Shown: positions 21,581 through 29,310, numbered from the stretch's first letter. The stretch is 30,052 bases of DNA from an uncultured Candidatus Saccharibacteria bacterium (GCA_937976315.1 CALJRR010000018.1:1-30052); one strand, 5' to 3'. The notes: generated by a model not told the origin, from the sequence alone. Made by a program: numbers and translations.

Positions 21581-22108
21581 TTTCCATAATTTGCCGTCGA
21601 TATCCAGGTTTTTCAGAAAATTGCACATTTGCTGCTGAATGTTTTTTACGTCGGCACTGTCTTCGGTCAAAACTTCCAGCTCGATAAATAGCCCCAATCC
21701 AGCGACCTCGTCGATGCAGATCGTGTAATCTTTGGTTTTTGATTCAAGGCGGGCTTTATCAACCGTAACGATTTCTTGCCAGCCCAGCGCTGTGAGCATT
21801 TGGCGCGCCGCATTTCCGTCGCTAACTACAAATTCATATTCATCAGACACTAGCTTTGCCTGCCCCTCGACCTTCAGCGTCATCAGGCTCCGTTGCAGCT
21901 CACCAGTTTCCGGATTAAGAACATCGCGCACTCGCATAATTTTGGAGCCAGGAACAATAGGCGCGTCAACTTGCTCGGGCAATAAAAATACTGTATCAAT
22001 TTGGCGTTTGCTTGAGATGGGTGCGATGAATTGGCTTTTTAGTATAGCGATGAGATTATCGCGAGTAATATCAGACGCTAATTTGAATTTAGATTCGATT
22101 TCAATCAT
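21533..22108 (-). CDS. CYTH domain protein (CyaB/thiamine-triphosphatase superfamily)
   Basis: 191 residues. The N-terminal EIESK (residues 3-7) is the ExExK signature of CYTH tunnel enzymes. Alternating charged strands follow: KIMRVRDVL, LMTLKVEGQ, YEFVVSD, KARLESKTKDYTICIDEV, and the acidic FIELEVLTED, as in the family. CYTH enzymes act on triphosphate-containing substrates with divalent metal, as triphosphatases or class IV adenylate cyclases; which applies is unknown. The ATG overlaps the hydrolase stop by 4 bases (ATGA). Missing from the left copy of the block. Confidence 0.85.
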   Translation of the reverse strand: MIEIESKFKLASDITRDNLIAILKSQFIAPISSKRQIDTVFLLPEQVDAPIVPGSKIMRVRDVLNPETGELQRSLMTLKVEGQAKLVSDEYEFVVSDGNAARQMLTALGWQEIVTVDKARLESKTKDYTICIDEVAGLGLFIELEVLTEDSADVKNIQQQMCNFLKNLDIDGKLWKIPYDTSIRNLQNNVS

Positions 22109-22968
22109 AAACTTTCTCGTTTGGACTTTGCTATAGGGTGACTCGTTTTTGGTGAATATTTTTCCGCCAAATAATCTTTCATAATTTCCGACAGCTTCTT
22201 CGCATATTTATCGGTTATTTCGTGTCGCTGAGTTGCCATTGACGTATGAGTGATATTGTTATGATCTTTTGCTAATTTCTTCAGGTTTCTCTCGACAATC
22301 AGCGGGTCAAGTTTGCCCGACAAAATAGCAATCGGAAGAGTGAGCTTAGTGATGTCATTCATTGTCGTCTGATTGATAATCGCAGTGTTCAGGGCGATTA
22401 AAAACGACTCGGCGGTAACTTCATCAGCCTTAAATCCAGCGTCAGGCCAAATATTGTGCCGATCAGCGAATTGCAAAAAACGTTTCGAGCTGCGCGGATG
22501 ACTATTGAAAAACTCATAAAGCGCACGCAAAATCTTCTCTGGATGATGAATTTTTTCGTCAACCCTCGGATAATATATAGGTGGACTGCACAAAATCAGT
22601 GACTTGCTTAACTTTGGATATTGCTTGGCGAGCTCTACGGCAGCCAGCGACCCCATAGAATGACCGATGATAATATCTACGTGATTTATGAATTCCCTGC
22701 GCAAAGTGGCGACGATGCTTGCGGCTTGGTCGTGAACATTGTAGGATTTCCAATCAGGCTTGGGCGAATTGCCGAATCCCAGCATGTCAATTGCTATAAC
22801 TCGCGTGCCCTTTGGCAAATACGGCTCCAGCGGTGTCCATGTTTTCCATGAAGTCCCCAGTCCATGAATGAGTAAGATTGTCGCTTTCGGTTTTTCCGGA
22901 CGAGAAAAATAATGCACGTTCAATGCATACGGAATCCGTAACCAGCGATGGATAATCTTGTCCAACAT
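22105..22968 (-). CDS. Alpha/beta hydrolase fold protein (right copy)
   Basis: 287 residues, the counterpart of the gene at 722-1,534. LLIHGLGTSWKTW is the oxyanion region, GHSMGS has the nucleophile serine at 104, LCSPPIYYP matches LLSPPIYSP of the other copy, SGKLDPLIV is the acid region, and QRHEIT holds the likely catalytic histidine. No secretion signal. It follows rpsI after a terminator and has TATACT (22,980-22,975) 6 bases before its ATG, so the transcript would be leaderless. Substrate unknown. Confidence 0.85.
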   Translation of the reverse strand: MLDKIIHRWLRIPYALNVHYFSRPEKPKATILLIHGLGTSWKTWTPLEPYLPKGTRVIAIDMLGFGNSPKPDWKSYNVHDQAASIVATLRREFINHVDIIIGHSMGSLAAVELAKQYPKLSKSLILCSPPIYYPRVDEKIHHPEKILRALYEFFNSHPRSSKRFLQFADRHNIWPDAGFKADEVTAESFLIALNTAIINQTTMNDITKLTLPIAILSGKLDPLIVERNLKKLAKDHNNITHTSMATQRHEITDKYAKKLSEIMKDYLAEKYSPKTSHPIAKSKRESL

Positions 22969-22974
22969 ATTTTT

Positions 22975-22980
22975 AGTATA
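22975..22980 (-). promoter_or_regulatory. -10 box of right hydrolase gene, predicted leaderless
   Basis: TATACT on the minus strand, 6 bases before ATG 22,968. No convincing -35; it would overlap the rpsI terminator. Confidence 0.45.
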
Positions 22981-22985
22981 CTATG

Positions 22986-23020
22986 AAAATACTCCGCCTG
23001 CATGTGAAACGGAGTATTTT
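22986..23020 (-). terminator. Terminator after rpsI
   Basis: AAAATACTCCG (22986-22996) and CGGAGTATTTT (23010-23020), an 11-bp perfect stem with a 13-base loop. It ends the ribosomal/rpoA operon and separates it from the hydrolase gene. Confidence 0.75.
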
Positions 23021-23038
23021 GTGATAGCCTTTTCTGTA

Positions 23039-23434
23039 CTAACGCTTAGAGAATTGTTCGCGCTTACGAGCAGAACGAAGACCGTACTTCTTGCGCTCTT
23101 TCTCGCGTGGGTCACGTTTCAATAGCTCAGCCTTCTTCAGAACTGGACGCAGGTCAGCGTGAGCGGCTGTCAAAGCTTTTGCGATACCAAGCTTGATAGC
23201 GTCAACTTGACCAGCCAGACCGCCACCTTTAACTAAGATAGTAACATCGAATTCTTTTTGCTTGCTGACAATTGCAAGTGGATCGGTTACTTCTGCTAGT
23301 AAGGTTTTGTTGCCGTCCAGGTACTCAGCAGCAGGCTTGCCATTGATTGTAATGGTGCCTTTGCCAGGAAGTAGGCGAACGCTTGCTGAAGCACTTTTGC
23401 GTCGACCTAAGCCGTAGAAATAAGTATCAGCCAT
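23039..23434 (-). CDS. rpsI: 30S ribosomal protein S9 (uS9)
   Basis: 131 residues. YFYGLGRRKSASASVRLLPG opens the protein and the C-terminal KKYGLRSARKREQFSKR is the tail that reaches the P-site tRNA. It follows rplM after one base and closes the long ribosomal operon. Confidence 0.97.
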   Translation of the reverse strand: MADTYFYGLGRRKSASASVRLLPGKGTITINGKPAAEYLDGNKTLLAEVTDPLAIVSKQKEFDVTILVKGGGLAGQVDAIKLGIAKALTAAHADLRPVLKKAELLKRDPREKERKKYGLRSARKREQFSKR

Positions 23435-23435
23435 A

Positions 23436-23867
23436 TTACTTCACCTCAACTTTCTCTGGTGTTTGTGCTGTGTGAGCGTGGTCGCTGCCAGCAAAAATGC
23501 GTAGACGCTTTAGGCGCTCTGCTTGCAATTTATTCTTTGGCAACATACCCTTAACAGCTTCTTCAATAATTCGCTCTGGGTGGCGTTCGCGCATTTCTTT
23601 GAATTGCGTTTCCTTAATTCCACCTGGGAAACCACTGTGGCGATAGTAATACTTATCAGTTTCCTTGTATCCAGTAACGACTGTCTGTGCAGCATTGATA
23701 ACAACTACGTAGTCGCCACCATCAATATGAGGAGTGTAGGTTGGCTTGTATTTACCAGTCAAATGCTTAGCAATTTCTGTAGCCAAACGTCCAAGTGGTA
23801 ATTCGCTAGCGTCAAACAATACCCAACGGCGAGAAACTTCAGATGGTTTTTGTGAATAAGTCTTCAT
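23436..23867 (-). CDS. rplM: 50S ribosomal protein L13 (uL13)
   Basis: 143 residues from ATG 23,867, preceded by GAAGGAAAATAAG. The open frame continues upstream to 23,990, but that part overlaps the rplQ coding sequence. RRWVLFDASELPLGRLATEI, the central GGDYVVVINA and VKGMLPKNKL are family motifs. Usual partner of rpsI. Confidence 0.96.
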   Translation of the reverse strand: MKTYSQKPSEVSRRWVLFDASELPLGRLATEIAKHLTGKYKPTYTPHIDGGDYVVVINAAQTVVTGYKETDKYYYRHSGFPGGIKETQFKEMRERHPERIIEEAVKGMLPKNKLQAERLKRLRIFAGSDHAHTAQTPEKVEVK

Positions 23868-23868
23868 C

Positions 23869-24255
23869 TTATTTTCCTTCCTTTGGCATTGGTTTAATAT
23901 CGTCAACAAACTCGATGATCGCCATTTGAGCGCCGTCGCCGACTCGCAAACGTGTTCGTTCAACGCGAACGTGTCCGCTGGTTCGACCACTTAGCTGTGG
24001 CGCGATTTCATCAACTAGTTTGTAAGCAGCGGCGCGTGTGCTTAATGCTGCAATCACCTGACGTCGGCTAGCTAGGTCACCCTTTTTAGCCTTGGTGATG
24101 ATTTTTTCAATGTGACGCTTTAGTTCCTTAGCCTTTGGCAAGGTGGTCTCGATTTTTCCGTACTCAACCAAGCTGGTAGCCAGACCTTTGAGTAGGGCTC
24201 GTCGCTGATCACGCTCGCGGCCGAACTTGCGCCCTTGATATCCGTGTCTATGCAT
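23869..24255 (-). CDS. rplQ: 50S ribosomal protein L17 (bL17)
   Basis: 128 residues. MHRHGYQGRKFGRERDQRRA is the typical opening (GRKLGR in most bacteria) and GDGAQMAIIEFVD is near the end. It starts 2 bases after rpoA, the standard order. Confidence 0.97.
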   Translation of the reverse strand: MHRHGYQGRKFGRERDQRRALLKGLATSLVEYGKIETTLPKAKELKRHIEKIITKAKKGDLASRRQVIAALSTRAAAYKLVDEIAPQLSGRTSGHVRVERTRLRVGDGAQMAIIEFVDDIKPMPKEGK

Positions 24256-24257
24256 AG

Positions 24258-25181
24258 TTAAAACTCCAACTCCGCCATCTTGTCACGTACTTCGTCTAGT
24301 GCCTTTGAACCGAAACCTTTCAATTCTCGCAAATCTTGCTCAGTCAAAGTTACCAAATCGCGAATAGTGCGGATTTCATTGTTAATTAGCGCGTTCGTCG
24401 TGCGGGCGCTTAAGTTTAGCTCTTCTATTGGCATTGCTAGCTCCGACTCTTCGTCTTCCTTAGCTGCGCCAAGTGCTGGCGCGCCAGTTACCATCGTGTT
24501 GCCAGCCAAAGCTGTGTATTGATTGACAAGAATCGCTGCTGCTTCTTCGAACGCCTCACGAGGTGTGATTGTGCCGTTAGTTTCAATAGTGATTGCCAAT
24601 TTGTCCAAGTTTGTCTCCTGACCAACACGAGTTGAGTCGACTTTGTAGCGAACGCGTAGAACTGGTGAGTACATTGCATCAATAGCAATCATGTCGCTGT
24701 GCAAACGCTTTTCGCTTGACTCTTCAATTGTTTGATAACCGCAACCTGCCTCAACTACCAAATCCATAACCAAATGCTTGTTTGGGTCGTCGATTGTAGC
24801 AATTACTTGCTCTGGATTAACAACTTCAACGTCAGCATTAGTTTTAATGTCAGCGGCAGTTACTTCGCCGGCGCCAGTTTTCTCAATGCGTAGCTCAACT
24901 GGATCGTCAGTAAATACGCGCAAGTGAACGTTTTTCAAGTTCAACATAATGTCGACAACATCTTCTTTGATGCCTTCAACAGTAGTAAACTCGTGAGTTG
25001 CGCCTTCAATTCTGAAAGCTACAACCGCGCCACCGCGAACGCTTGACAATAGAACGCGTCGCAATGAGTTACCAAGAGTATTACCGTAGCCTGGGTGAAG
25101 TGGCTCGATTAGAAAAGTAGCACTGGTTTCTGAAATATCATCAACGCTCGCGAGTGCTGGATTGTAAATTGCTTTTGCCAT
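24258..25181 (-). CDS. rpoA: RNA polymerase alpha subunit
   Basis: 307 residues. The N-terminal dimerisation domain shows FLIEPLHPGYGNTLGNSLRR and LLSSVRGGAV. An acidic linker around 240-255 leads to the C-terminal helix-hairpin-helix domain (IEELNLSARTTNALINNEI, then LRELKGFGSKALDEV), which contacts upstream promoter DNA and activators. SD-like AGGGAAG lies before the ATG. Located between rpsD and rplQ as in most bacteria. Confidence 0.98.
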   Translation of the reverse strand: MAKAIYNPALASVDDISETSATFLIEPLHPGYGNTLGNSLRRVLLSSVRGGAVVAFRIEGATHEFTTVEGIKEDVVDIMLNLKNVHLRVFTDDPVELRIEKTGAGEVTAADIKTNADVEVVNPEQVIATIDDPNKHLVMDLVVEAGCGYQTIEESSEKRLHSDMIAIDAMYSPVLRVRYKVDSTRVGQETNLDKLAITIETNGTITPREAFEEAAAILVNQYTALAGNTMVTGAPALGAAKEDEESELAMPIEELNLSARTTNALINNEIRTIRDLVTLTEQDLRELKGFGSKALDEVRDKMAELEF

Positions 25182-25202
25182 AATTCTTCCCTAACCCTTC
25201 TT

Positions 25203-25823
25203 TTATCGTGAGTAATACTCAACAATTAATTGCTCGTTGATGTCAGCTTCTGCTTCCTCGCGCTTTGGCAAACCAGTTACTTCAATCTTCAGCTTCTTGC
25301 TATCAGCTTTTAGCCAGCTTAGTGGACCTTGGACTGAATTGTTGATTACATCGTCAATTCGCGTAAAGTACTCTGACTTGGTACTCTTTGGACGAACCGT
25401 GATGACATCGCCAGCTTTAACACGAATCGATGGAATATCGACGCGTCGGCCGTTCAGTTCAAAGTGTCCGTGGCTAACTAGTTGACGAGCTGCGCGACGT
25501 GATACGGCAAATCCAGAACGATAAACAACGTTATCCAAACGGCGCTCTAATAGCTTCAACAAGTTTTCGCCCGCCAAACCTTCTTGGGCGCGTGTTGCTT
25601 CTTTCATTAAGCGAGCAAACTGCTTCTCAACTAGACCGTACAGGCGACGAACCTTCTGTTTTTCACGAAGCTGTGTAGCGTATAGGCTTGGCTTATTCTG
25701 ACGACCATGTGCGTGTTGACCTGGAATGCCAGATTTTTTCGCCAAAATTTTATGTGCTTTTGGATGAAGCGCATAACCTTCACGGCGGCTTTGCTTGACA
25801 ATTGGTGAATTATCTCGTGCCAT
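25203..25823 (-). CDS. rpsD: 30S ribosomal protein S4 (uS4)
   Basis: 206 residues; primary 16S rRNA-binding assembly protein. The N-terminal region (SRREGYALHPKAHKILAKKS) has no cysteines, so it is the zinc-free form. The S4 domain follows (ERRLDNVVYRSGFAVSRRAA, HGHFELNGRRVDIPSI), ending VEYYSR. It starts 2 bases after rpsK. Confidence 0.98.
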   Translation of the reverse strand: MARDNSPIVKQSRREGYALHPKAHKILAKKSGIPGQHAHGRQNKPSLYATQLREKQKVRRLYGLVEKQFARLMKEATRAQEGLAGENLLKLLERRLDNVVYRSGFAVSRRAARQLVSHGHFELNGRRVDIPSIRVKAGDVITVRPKSTKSEYFTRIDDVINNSVQGPLSWLKADSKKLKIEVTGLPKREEAEADINEQLIVEYYSR

Positions 25824-25825
25824 AA

Positions 25826-26215
25826 TTATGCCCTCCGTGCCTTTCGTGGACGAACACCACCGTGAGGCACGCCGGTTACGTCCTTAATGCTTTCTACTGA
25901 GATGTCGAAGGCGCTGACCGCACGAATAGCGGCGTCACGTCCCAAACCGACACCCTTCACGAAAACGTCAACAGATTTCAAGCCGTATTGAGTTTTCGCA
26001 GCTTCAGCAGCTTTTTCAGCAGCAACCTGTGAAGCATAGGCTGTACCTTTTTTGCTTCCACGGAAACCACATGCACCAGCTGATGAAGCGGTTAGTACGT
26101 TACCCTTCTTGTCGGAGAAAGTAACGATAGTATTGTTAAATGTTGCCTGAATGTGCAGCTGACCAGCTGGGACTGATCGGCGCTGCTTCTTCTTGGTAGA
26201 TTTTGCGTCTGCCAT
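25826..26215 (-). CDS. rpsK: 30S ribosomal protein S11 (uS11)
   Basis: 129 residues. HIQATFNNTIVTFSDKKGNV, the central SSAGACGFRGSKKGTAYASQ and the end GVPHGGVRPRKARRA are diagnostic. AAAGGA precedes the ATG. Confidence 0.98.
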   Translation of the reverse strand: MADAKSTKKKQRRSVPAGQLHIQATFNNTIVTFSDKKGNVLTASSAGACGFRGSKKGTAYASQVAAEKAAEAAKTQYGLKSVDVFVKGVGLGRDAAIRAVSAFDISVESIKDVTGVPHGGVRPRKARRA

Positions 26216-26230
26216 TTCTTAGTCCTTTCT

Positions 26231-26617
26231 TTAGGTCTTACTTGCTGCTTTTGGTTGTGTACCGCCCACGGCGATGGCGCGACCCTTGCGAGTTCGTGCA
26301 TTCGTACGAGTCCGCTGTCCGCGTGTTGGCAGTCCTGCTTTGTGGCGAAGACCGCGATAGGCGTTGATATCCTTCAAGCGCTTAATATTATTTGCCACCA
26401 AGCGCTGGAGATCACCTTCGACGGTGTATTCGCTGTCAATAATTTCGCGAATCTTGTTTTCTTCAGCCTCGGTGAGATCTTTCACCCGAGTGGTCGGCTC
26501 AATTTTAGCCGCCGCAAGGATGCTCGAAGCGTGCTTTGGCCCAATACCGTAAATATAGGTGAGCGCAATTTGCACCTGCTTCTCTGTTGGGATAACTACC
26601 CCAGCAATTCGAGCCAT
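26231..26617 (-). CDS. rpsM: 30S ribosomal protein S13 (uS13)
   Basis: 128 residues. MARIAGVVIPTEKQVQIALT, YGIGPKHASSIL and the basic end RGLRHKAGLPTRGQRTRTNA followed by RTRKGRA are family signatures. It starts 2 bases after the rpmJ stop. Confidence 0.98.
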   Translation of the reverse strand: MARIAGVVIPTEKQVQIALTYIYGIGPKHASSILAAAKIEPTTRVKDLTEAEENKIREIIDSEYTVEGDLQRLVANNIKRLKDINAYRGLRHKAGLPTRGQRTRTNARTRKGRAIAVGGTQPKAASKT

Positions 26618-26619
26618 GC

Positions 26620-26760
26620 TTAACCCTGCCTTTGCTTGTTCTTAGGTTTTTTCTTGTTGATGATACGTAGTCTAGCTATACGCTTGCCTTTTTTACGGCC
26701 AACGCGGCGAACTAACTTATCATCGGGACTGATTTTTTTCACACTTGCACGAACTTTCAT
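26620..26760 (-). CDS. rpmJ: 50S ribosomal protein L36 (bL36), zinc-free and enlarged
   Basis: 46 residues, against 37-38 in most bacteria. It begins MKVRASVKKISPDDKLVRR and ends with KNKQRQG, so both ends are classic L36. The three cysteines and the histidine that bind zinc in the standard form are all absent, and about eight residues (GRKKGKRIARLR region) are inserted in the middle. It lies between infA and rpsM as usual, which supports the call. Confidence 0.93.
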   Translation of the reverse strand: MKVRASVKKISPDDKLVRRVGRKKGKRIARLRIINKKKPKNKQRQG

Positions 26761-26814
26761 AAAGTGTTTAAATCTCCCTTCCCGAGTAAACCCGAGATTA
26801 TAGTTAATATTTGA

Positions 26815-27060
26815 CTACCGACTCTGTTGAGGTCGATCGTCACGTAGGCGGAAGCTGATTCGTCCCTTTGTAAGATCGTAAGGGGTCATCTCAACCTCAA
26901 CCTTATCACCAGGCACCAGACGAATATAATGCTTACGCATTCGTCCTGAAATGTGCGCGATGATACTATGACCATTCTCCAGTTCCACCTTAAATTGAGT
27001 ATTAGGCAGTGCTTCCACTACCTTTCCTACCATTTTGATGACTTCCTTTTGACTCGCCAT
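26815..27060 (-). CDS. infA: Translation initiation factor IF-1
   Basis: 81 residues, a single OB fold binding the A site of the 30S subunit. Core GKVVEALPNTQFKVELENGH, IIAHISGRMRKHYIRLVPGD and YDLTKGRISFR are diagnostic. About nine extra residues are at the C-terminus (LRDDRPQQSR). First gene of the operon, with a near-consensus promoter. In many bacteria adk and map lie between secY and infA; here they do not. Confidence 0.97.
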   Translation of the reverse strand: MASQKEVIKMVGKVVEALPNTQFKVELENGHSIIAHISGRMRKHYIRLVPGDKVEVEMTPYDLTKGRISFRLRDDRPQQSR

Positions 27061-27075
27061 AAGTTACAGTTGTCA

Positions 27076-27104
27076 ATTATACAGTACTAAACACAGTTTG
27101 ACAA
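27076..27104 (-). promoter_or_regulatory. Promoter of the infA-rpsI operon
   Basis: Minus strand TTGTCA (27104-27099), 17-base spacer, TATAAT (27081-27076). Leader of about 8 nt before ATG 27,060. This probably drives ten genes from infA to rpsI. Confidence 0.85.
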
Positions 27105-27127
27105 GGGATTTCATCGTAAATTTACGT

Positions 27128-27135
27128 GCTATAAT
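27128..27135 (+). promoter_or_regulatory. Extended -10 promoter of the 27166 gene
   Basis: TGC-TATAAT (hexamer 27130-27135). AAGGA at 27,156-27,160 serves as the ribosome binding site for ATG 27,166. Confidence 0.6.
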
Positions 27136-27165
27136 TGAGCTATCAAATTTAACATAAGGATTTTT

Positions 27166-27741
27166 ATGGCAAGCAAGAAAAAACCGGCAAACTTTAAGGT
27201 TACAAAATCGAAGAATGAGATAATGACCGCGATGCTAATCGGTCTGGTGACGGCTTTGATCGTGATAGTTATTGGCGTAATTTTATTACATGCCAACCAA
27301 ACTTCCGACAAGACGTCTCAAACGACGGAAAAGGTTGATAATGGATCTGTAAGCCTAGGATCTCTAGGCTTCCGTATTGAAGGAGGTAAAGCGGTTACTC
27401 GCAACGATTCAGCCACACAAGAGCTTCGTGATTTTCTGAAGGCAGACGTGAAGAAGTCGGGCTGTAAGGATAACAACGGCGTAACTGCGGTAATTGCCCA
27501 TTCCCAGGACGAGAAACAGTTGTTGCTGGGCTATGGTTGCGGCAATTCTGTGGCGCGAATGTTTGCAGTTAAGAAAGACGACGGATGGAAAGCGATTTCC
27601 CCAACCAACCAATTTAATTTGTTCGACATTCCGAGTTGTAAGATGGTTGATGAAAATAACATTAGTAATGAAATTGCGCCAGTCTGCCAAAATGAGAAAA
27701 AAGTTGGCGACAATTTATCTTACGATTACAAAATACGATAA
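27166..27741 (+). CDS. Membrane-anchored extracytoplasmic protein, hypothetical
   Basis: 191 residues. Basic N-terminus (KKKPANFKVTKSKNE), one membrane segment (about residues 21-42, AMLIGLVTALIVIVIGVILL), then a soluble outer domain of about 145 residues with four cysteines (GCKDNN, GYGCGN, PSCKM, PVCQN) that could form disulfides. No lipobox. No family recognised. It is inserted, on the opposite strand, between infA and secY, where adk and map often lie. Confidence 0.75.
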   Translation: MASKKKPANFKVTKSKNEIMTAMLIGLVTALIVIVIGVILLHANQTSDKTSQTTEKVDNGSVSLGSLGFRIEGGKAVTRNDSATQELRDFLKADVKKSGCKDNNGVTAVIAHSQDEKQLLLGYGCGNSVARMFAVKKDDGWKAISPTNQFNLFDIPSCKMVDENNISNEIAPVCQNEKKVGDNLSYDYKIR

Positions 27742-27759
27742 TCCATTCGCAAAAAGAAT

Positions 27760-27786
27760 TCCCCGCTTTTCGGCGGGGATTTTTAA
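27760..27786. terminator. Bidirectional terminator between the 27166 gene and secY
   Basis: TCCCCGC (27762-27768) and GCGGGGA (27775-27781) followed by TTTTT; an A-rich tract on the left suits secY on the minus strand. Confidence 0.85.
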
Positions 27787-27792
27787 TGTCAA

Positions 27793-29268
27793 TTATTTTT
27801 TCTTAAACAAACGACGCTTCTTATTCTTCTTTTTATCGCTATCAAGCAGCTCGTCTGGATCAAAGTCGTCATACGTAACCATCAGCGCACGAGAGTTGAC
27901 TTGTCGCAGAGTCTCAAGGGCAACTGATACGACAATCAAGATTCCAGTACCGCCGATTGACAAACGCAAACCCTGCAAGCCTGTTAAATTATACGTGAGA
28001 TATTCCGCGACGAATGGCAAAATAGCCACGATTCCTAGGACAATTGAGCCGAACAAAATCAAGCGATTGACGGTTCTCATAAGGTATTTTTCAGTCTGAG
28101 CGCCCGGACGTACGCCTTCAATAAATCCGCCCTGCTTCTGCAGATTTTCGGCAATTTCGTTAGCGTTAAAGACGATTCCAGTGTAGAAATACGTAAAGGC
28201 GATAACCAAGATAAAGTATAGCGTTGGGTAAATAAACGCTTCAGCCGTGCTTCCTGTAAACGAGCCCGCGTTTGGAGCTTGGAACCAAGTGATCAATTTG
28301 TTGGCGGTCGGTAGAAGGTCGGCGTTACCAGACGCTTTCATAACTTGACCAACGAATTGTGGCAAGCTTAGAAACGCAACCGCGAAGATGACCGGAATAA
28401 CTCCCGCAGCGATCAATTTAACTGGCAAAATGCTTTTTACATCGCCATAATTACTGTTTCCGTGAACGCGCTTTGCGTAGTTAATTGTAATGACGCGTTG
28501 AGCTTCGTTGATTTTAACCAGGAAGTAAAGGACGATGAGTCCGGCGATTGACATGATTAATATTGTCCAGAACATAACTGGGTTTACAGGGAGAGTGAAC
28601 CAGTTGAAGACGTTTAAGCTGCCAGATGAAGTGTTGAACAATGATGAGATTAACGATGCAAGCATTTGTGGCAATTGGCTGATAATACCAGCGAAGATTA
28701 CGATAGAAATACCGTTACCGATTCCTTGCTCAGTAATCAACTCGCCGAGCCACATCAGAAGAACAGAGCCTGCCGTCATTGAAGTGATTGAAACGATCCA
28801 TTCCATCATCGTAGGGTCGGCTAATGTCGTACTACCGCCTTGAAGAACTGTTTGCCTTAAGATGAAGATGAAAGCGATTGACTGGACAATAGCAAGTGGC
28901 ACAGTAATAACACGCGTCCATTGCTGAATTTTTCGACGTCCAGATTCGCCGTCTTTGTGTAGCTCCTCAAGCCTTGGAATGGCTTTGGTCAGAAGCTGAA
29001 TGATAATACTAGCGGTAATAAATGGGCTAAGTCCGACCAACACCAGAGAGAAGCTCGACAACGCGCCACCGGATAGCAAGTTCAAAATTCCACCGAGGTC
29101 AGATTGCCCAAGCACCGACGAAATCGCGTTACGCAGTTGCGTTGGTTCCGCCAACGGCACTGGAATATGCGCCAATAATCGATAAACAACGATTATTCCC
29201 ACGACGATAAATAGTCGTTTTTGCATATCTTTATTTTTCAGCGAGCGAAAAATTATTCTCCAATTCAT
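27793..29268 (-). CDS. secY: Protein translocase subunit SecY
   Basis: Channel-forming subunit of the Sec translocon in the cytoplasmic membrane. 491 residues, somewhat longer than the 430-440 typical of the family, mainly from loops and a basic C-terminal tail (KKKNKKRRLFKKK). About ten membrane segments; RLLAHIPVPL, GGALSSFSLVLVGLSPFITA (the plug region follows helix 1), ITEQGIGNGISIVIFAGI and the ribosome-binding loop near INYAKRVHG are recognisable. The rplO-secY link seen in most bacteria is absent here: upstream lies a divergent OmpA-like gene. Confidence 0.97.
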   Translation of the reverse strand: MNWRIIFRSLKNKDMQKRLFIVVGIIVVYRLLAHIPVPLAEPTQLRNAISSVLGQSDLGGILNLLSGGALSSFSLVLVGLSPFITASIIIQLLTKAIPRLEELHKDGESGRRKIQQWTRVITVPLAIVQSIAFIFILRQTVLQGGSTTLADPTMMEWIVSITSMTAGSVLLMWLGELITEQGIGNGISIVIFAGIISQLPQMLASLISSLFNTSSGSLNVFNWFTLPVNPVMFWTILIMSIAGLIVLYFLVKINEAQRVITINYAKRVHGNSNYGDVKSILPVKLIAAGVIPVIFAVAFLSLPQFVGQVMKASGNADLLPTANKLITWFQAPNAGSFTGSTAEAFIYPTLYFILVIAFTYFYTGIVFNANEIAENLQKQGGFIEGVRPGAQTEKYLMRTVNRLILFGSIVLGIVAILPFVAEYLTYNLTGLQGLRLSIGGTGILIVVSVALETLRQVNSRALMVTYDDFDPDELLDSDKKKNKKRRLFKKK

Positions 29269-29310
29269 GTTTTAGCCCCTCATAGTCACTAACAATTCTT
29301 AACTCTGTTA

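Noticed and set aside
23868..23990. N-terminal extension of L13
   Set aside because: It overlaps the end of rplQ in another frame; the ATG at 23,867 has a ribosome binding site and matches the family start.
26766..26800. CCCGAG direct repeat upstream of rpmJ as a regulatory element
   Set aside because: Two six-base copies in a 54-base gap are not enough to support a function.
27494..28099. 201-codon open frame across the 27,166 gene and secY 3' end
   Set aside because: It crosses a strong terminator and two well-supported genes; low-complexity residues; a shadow frame.
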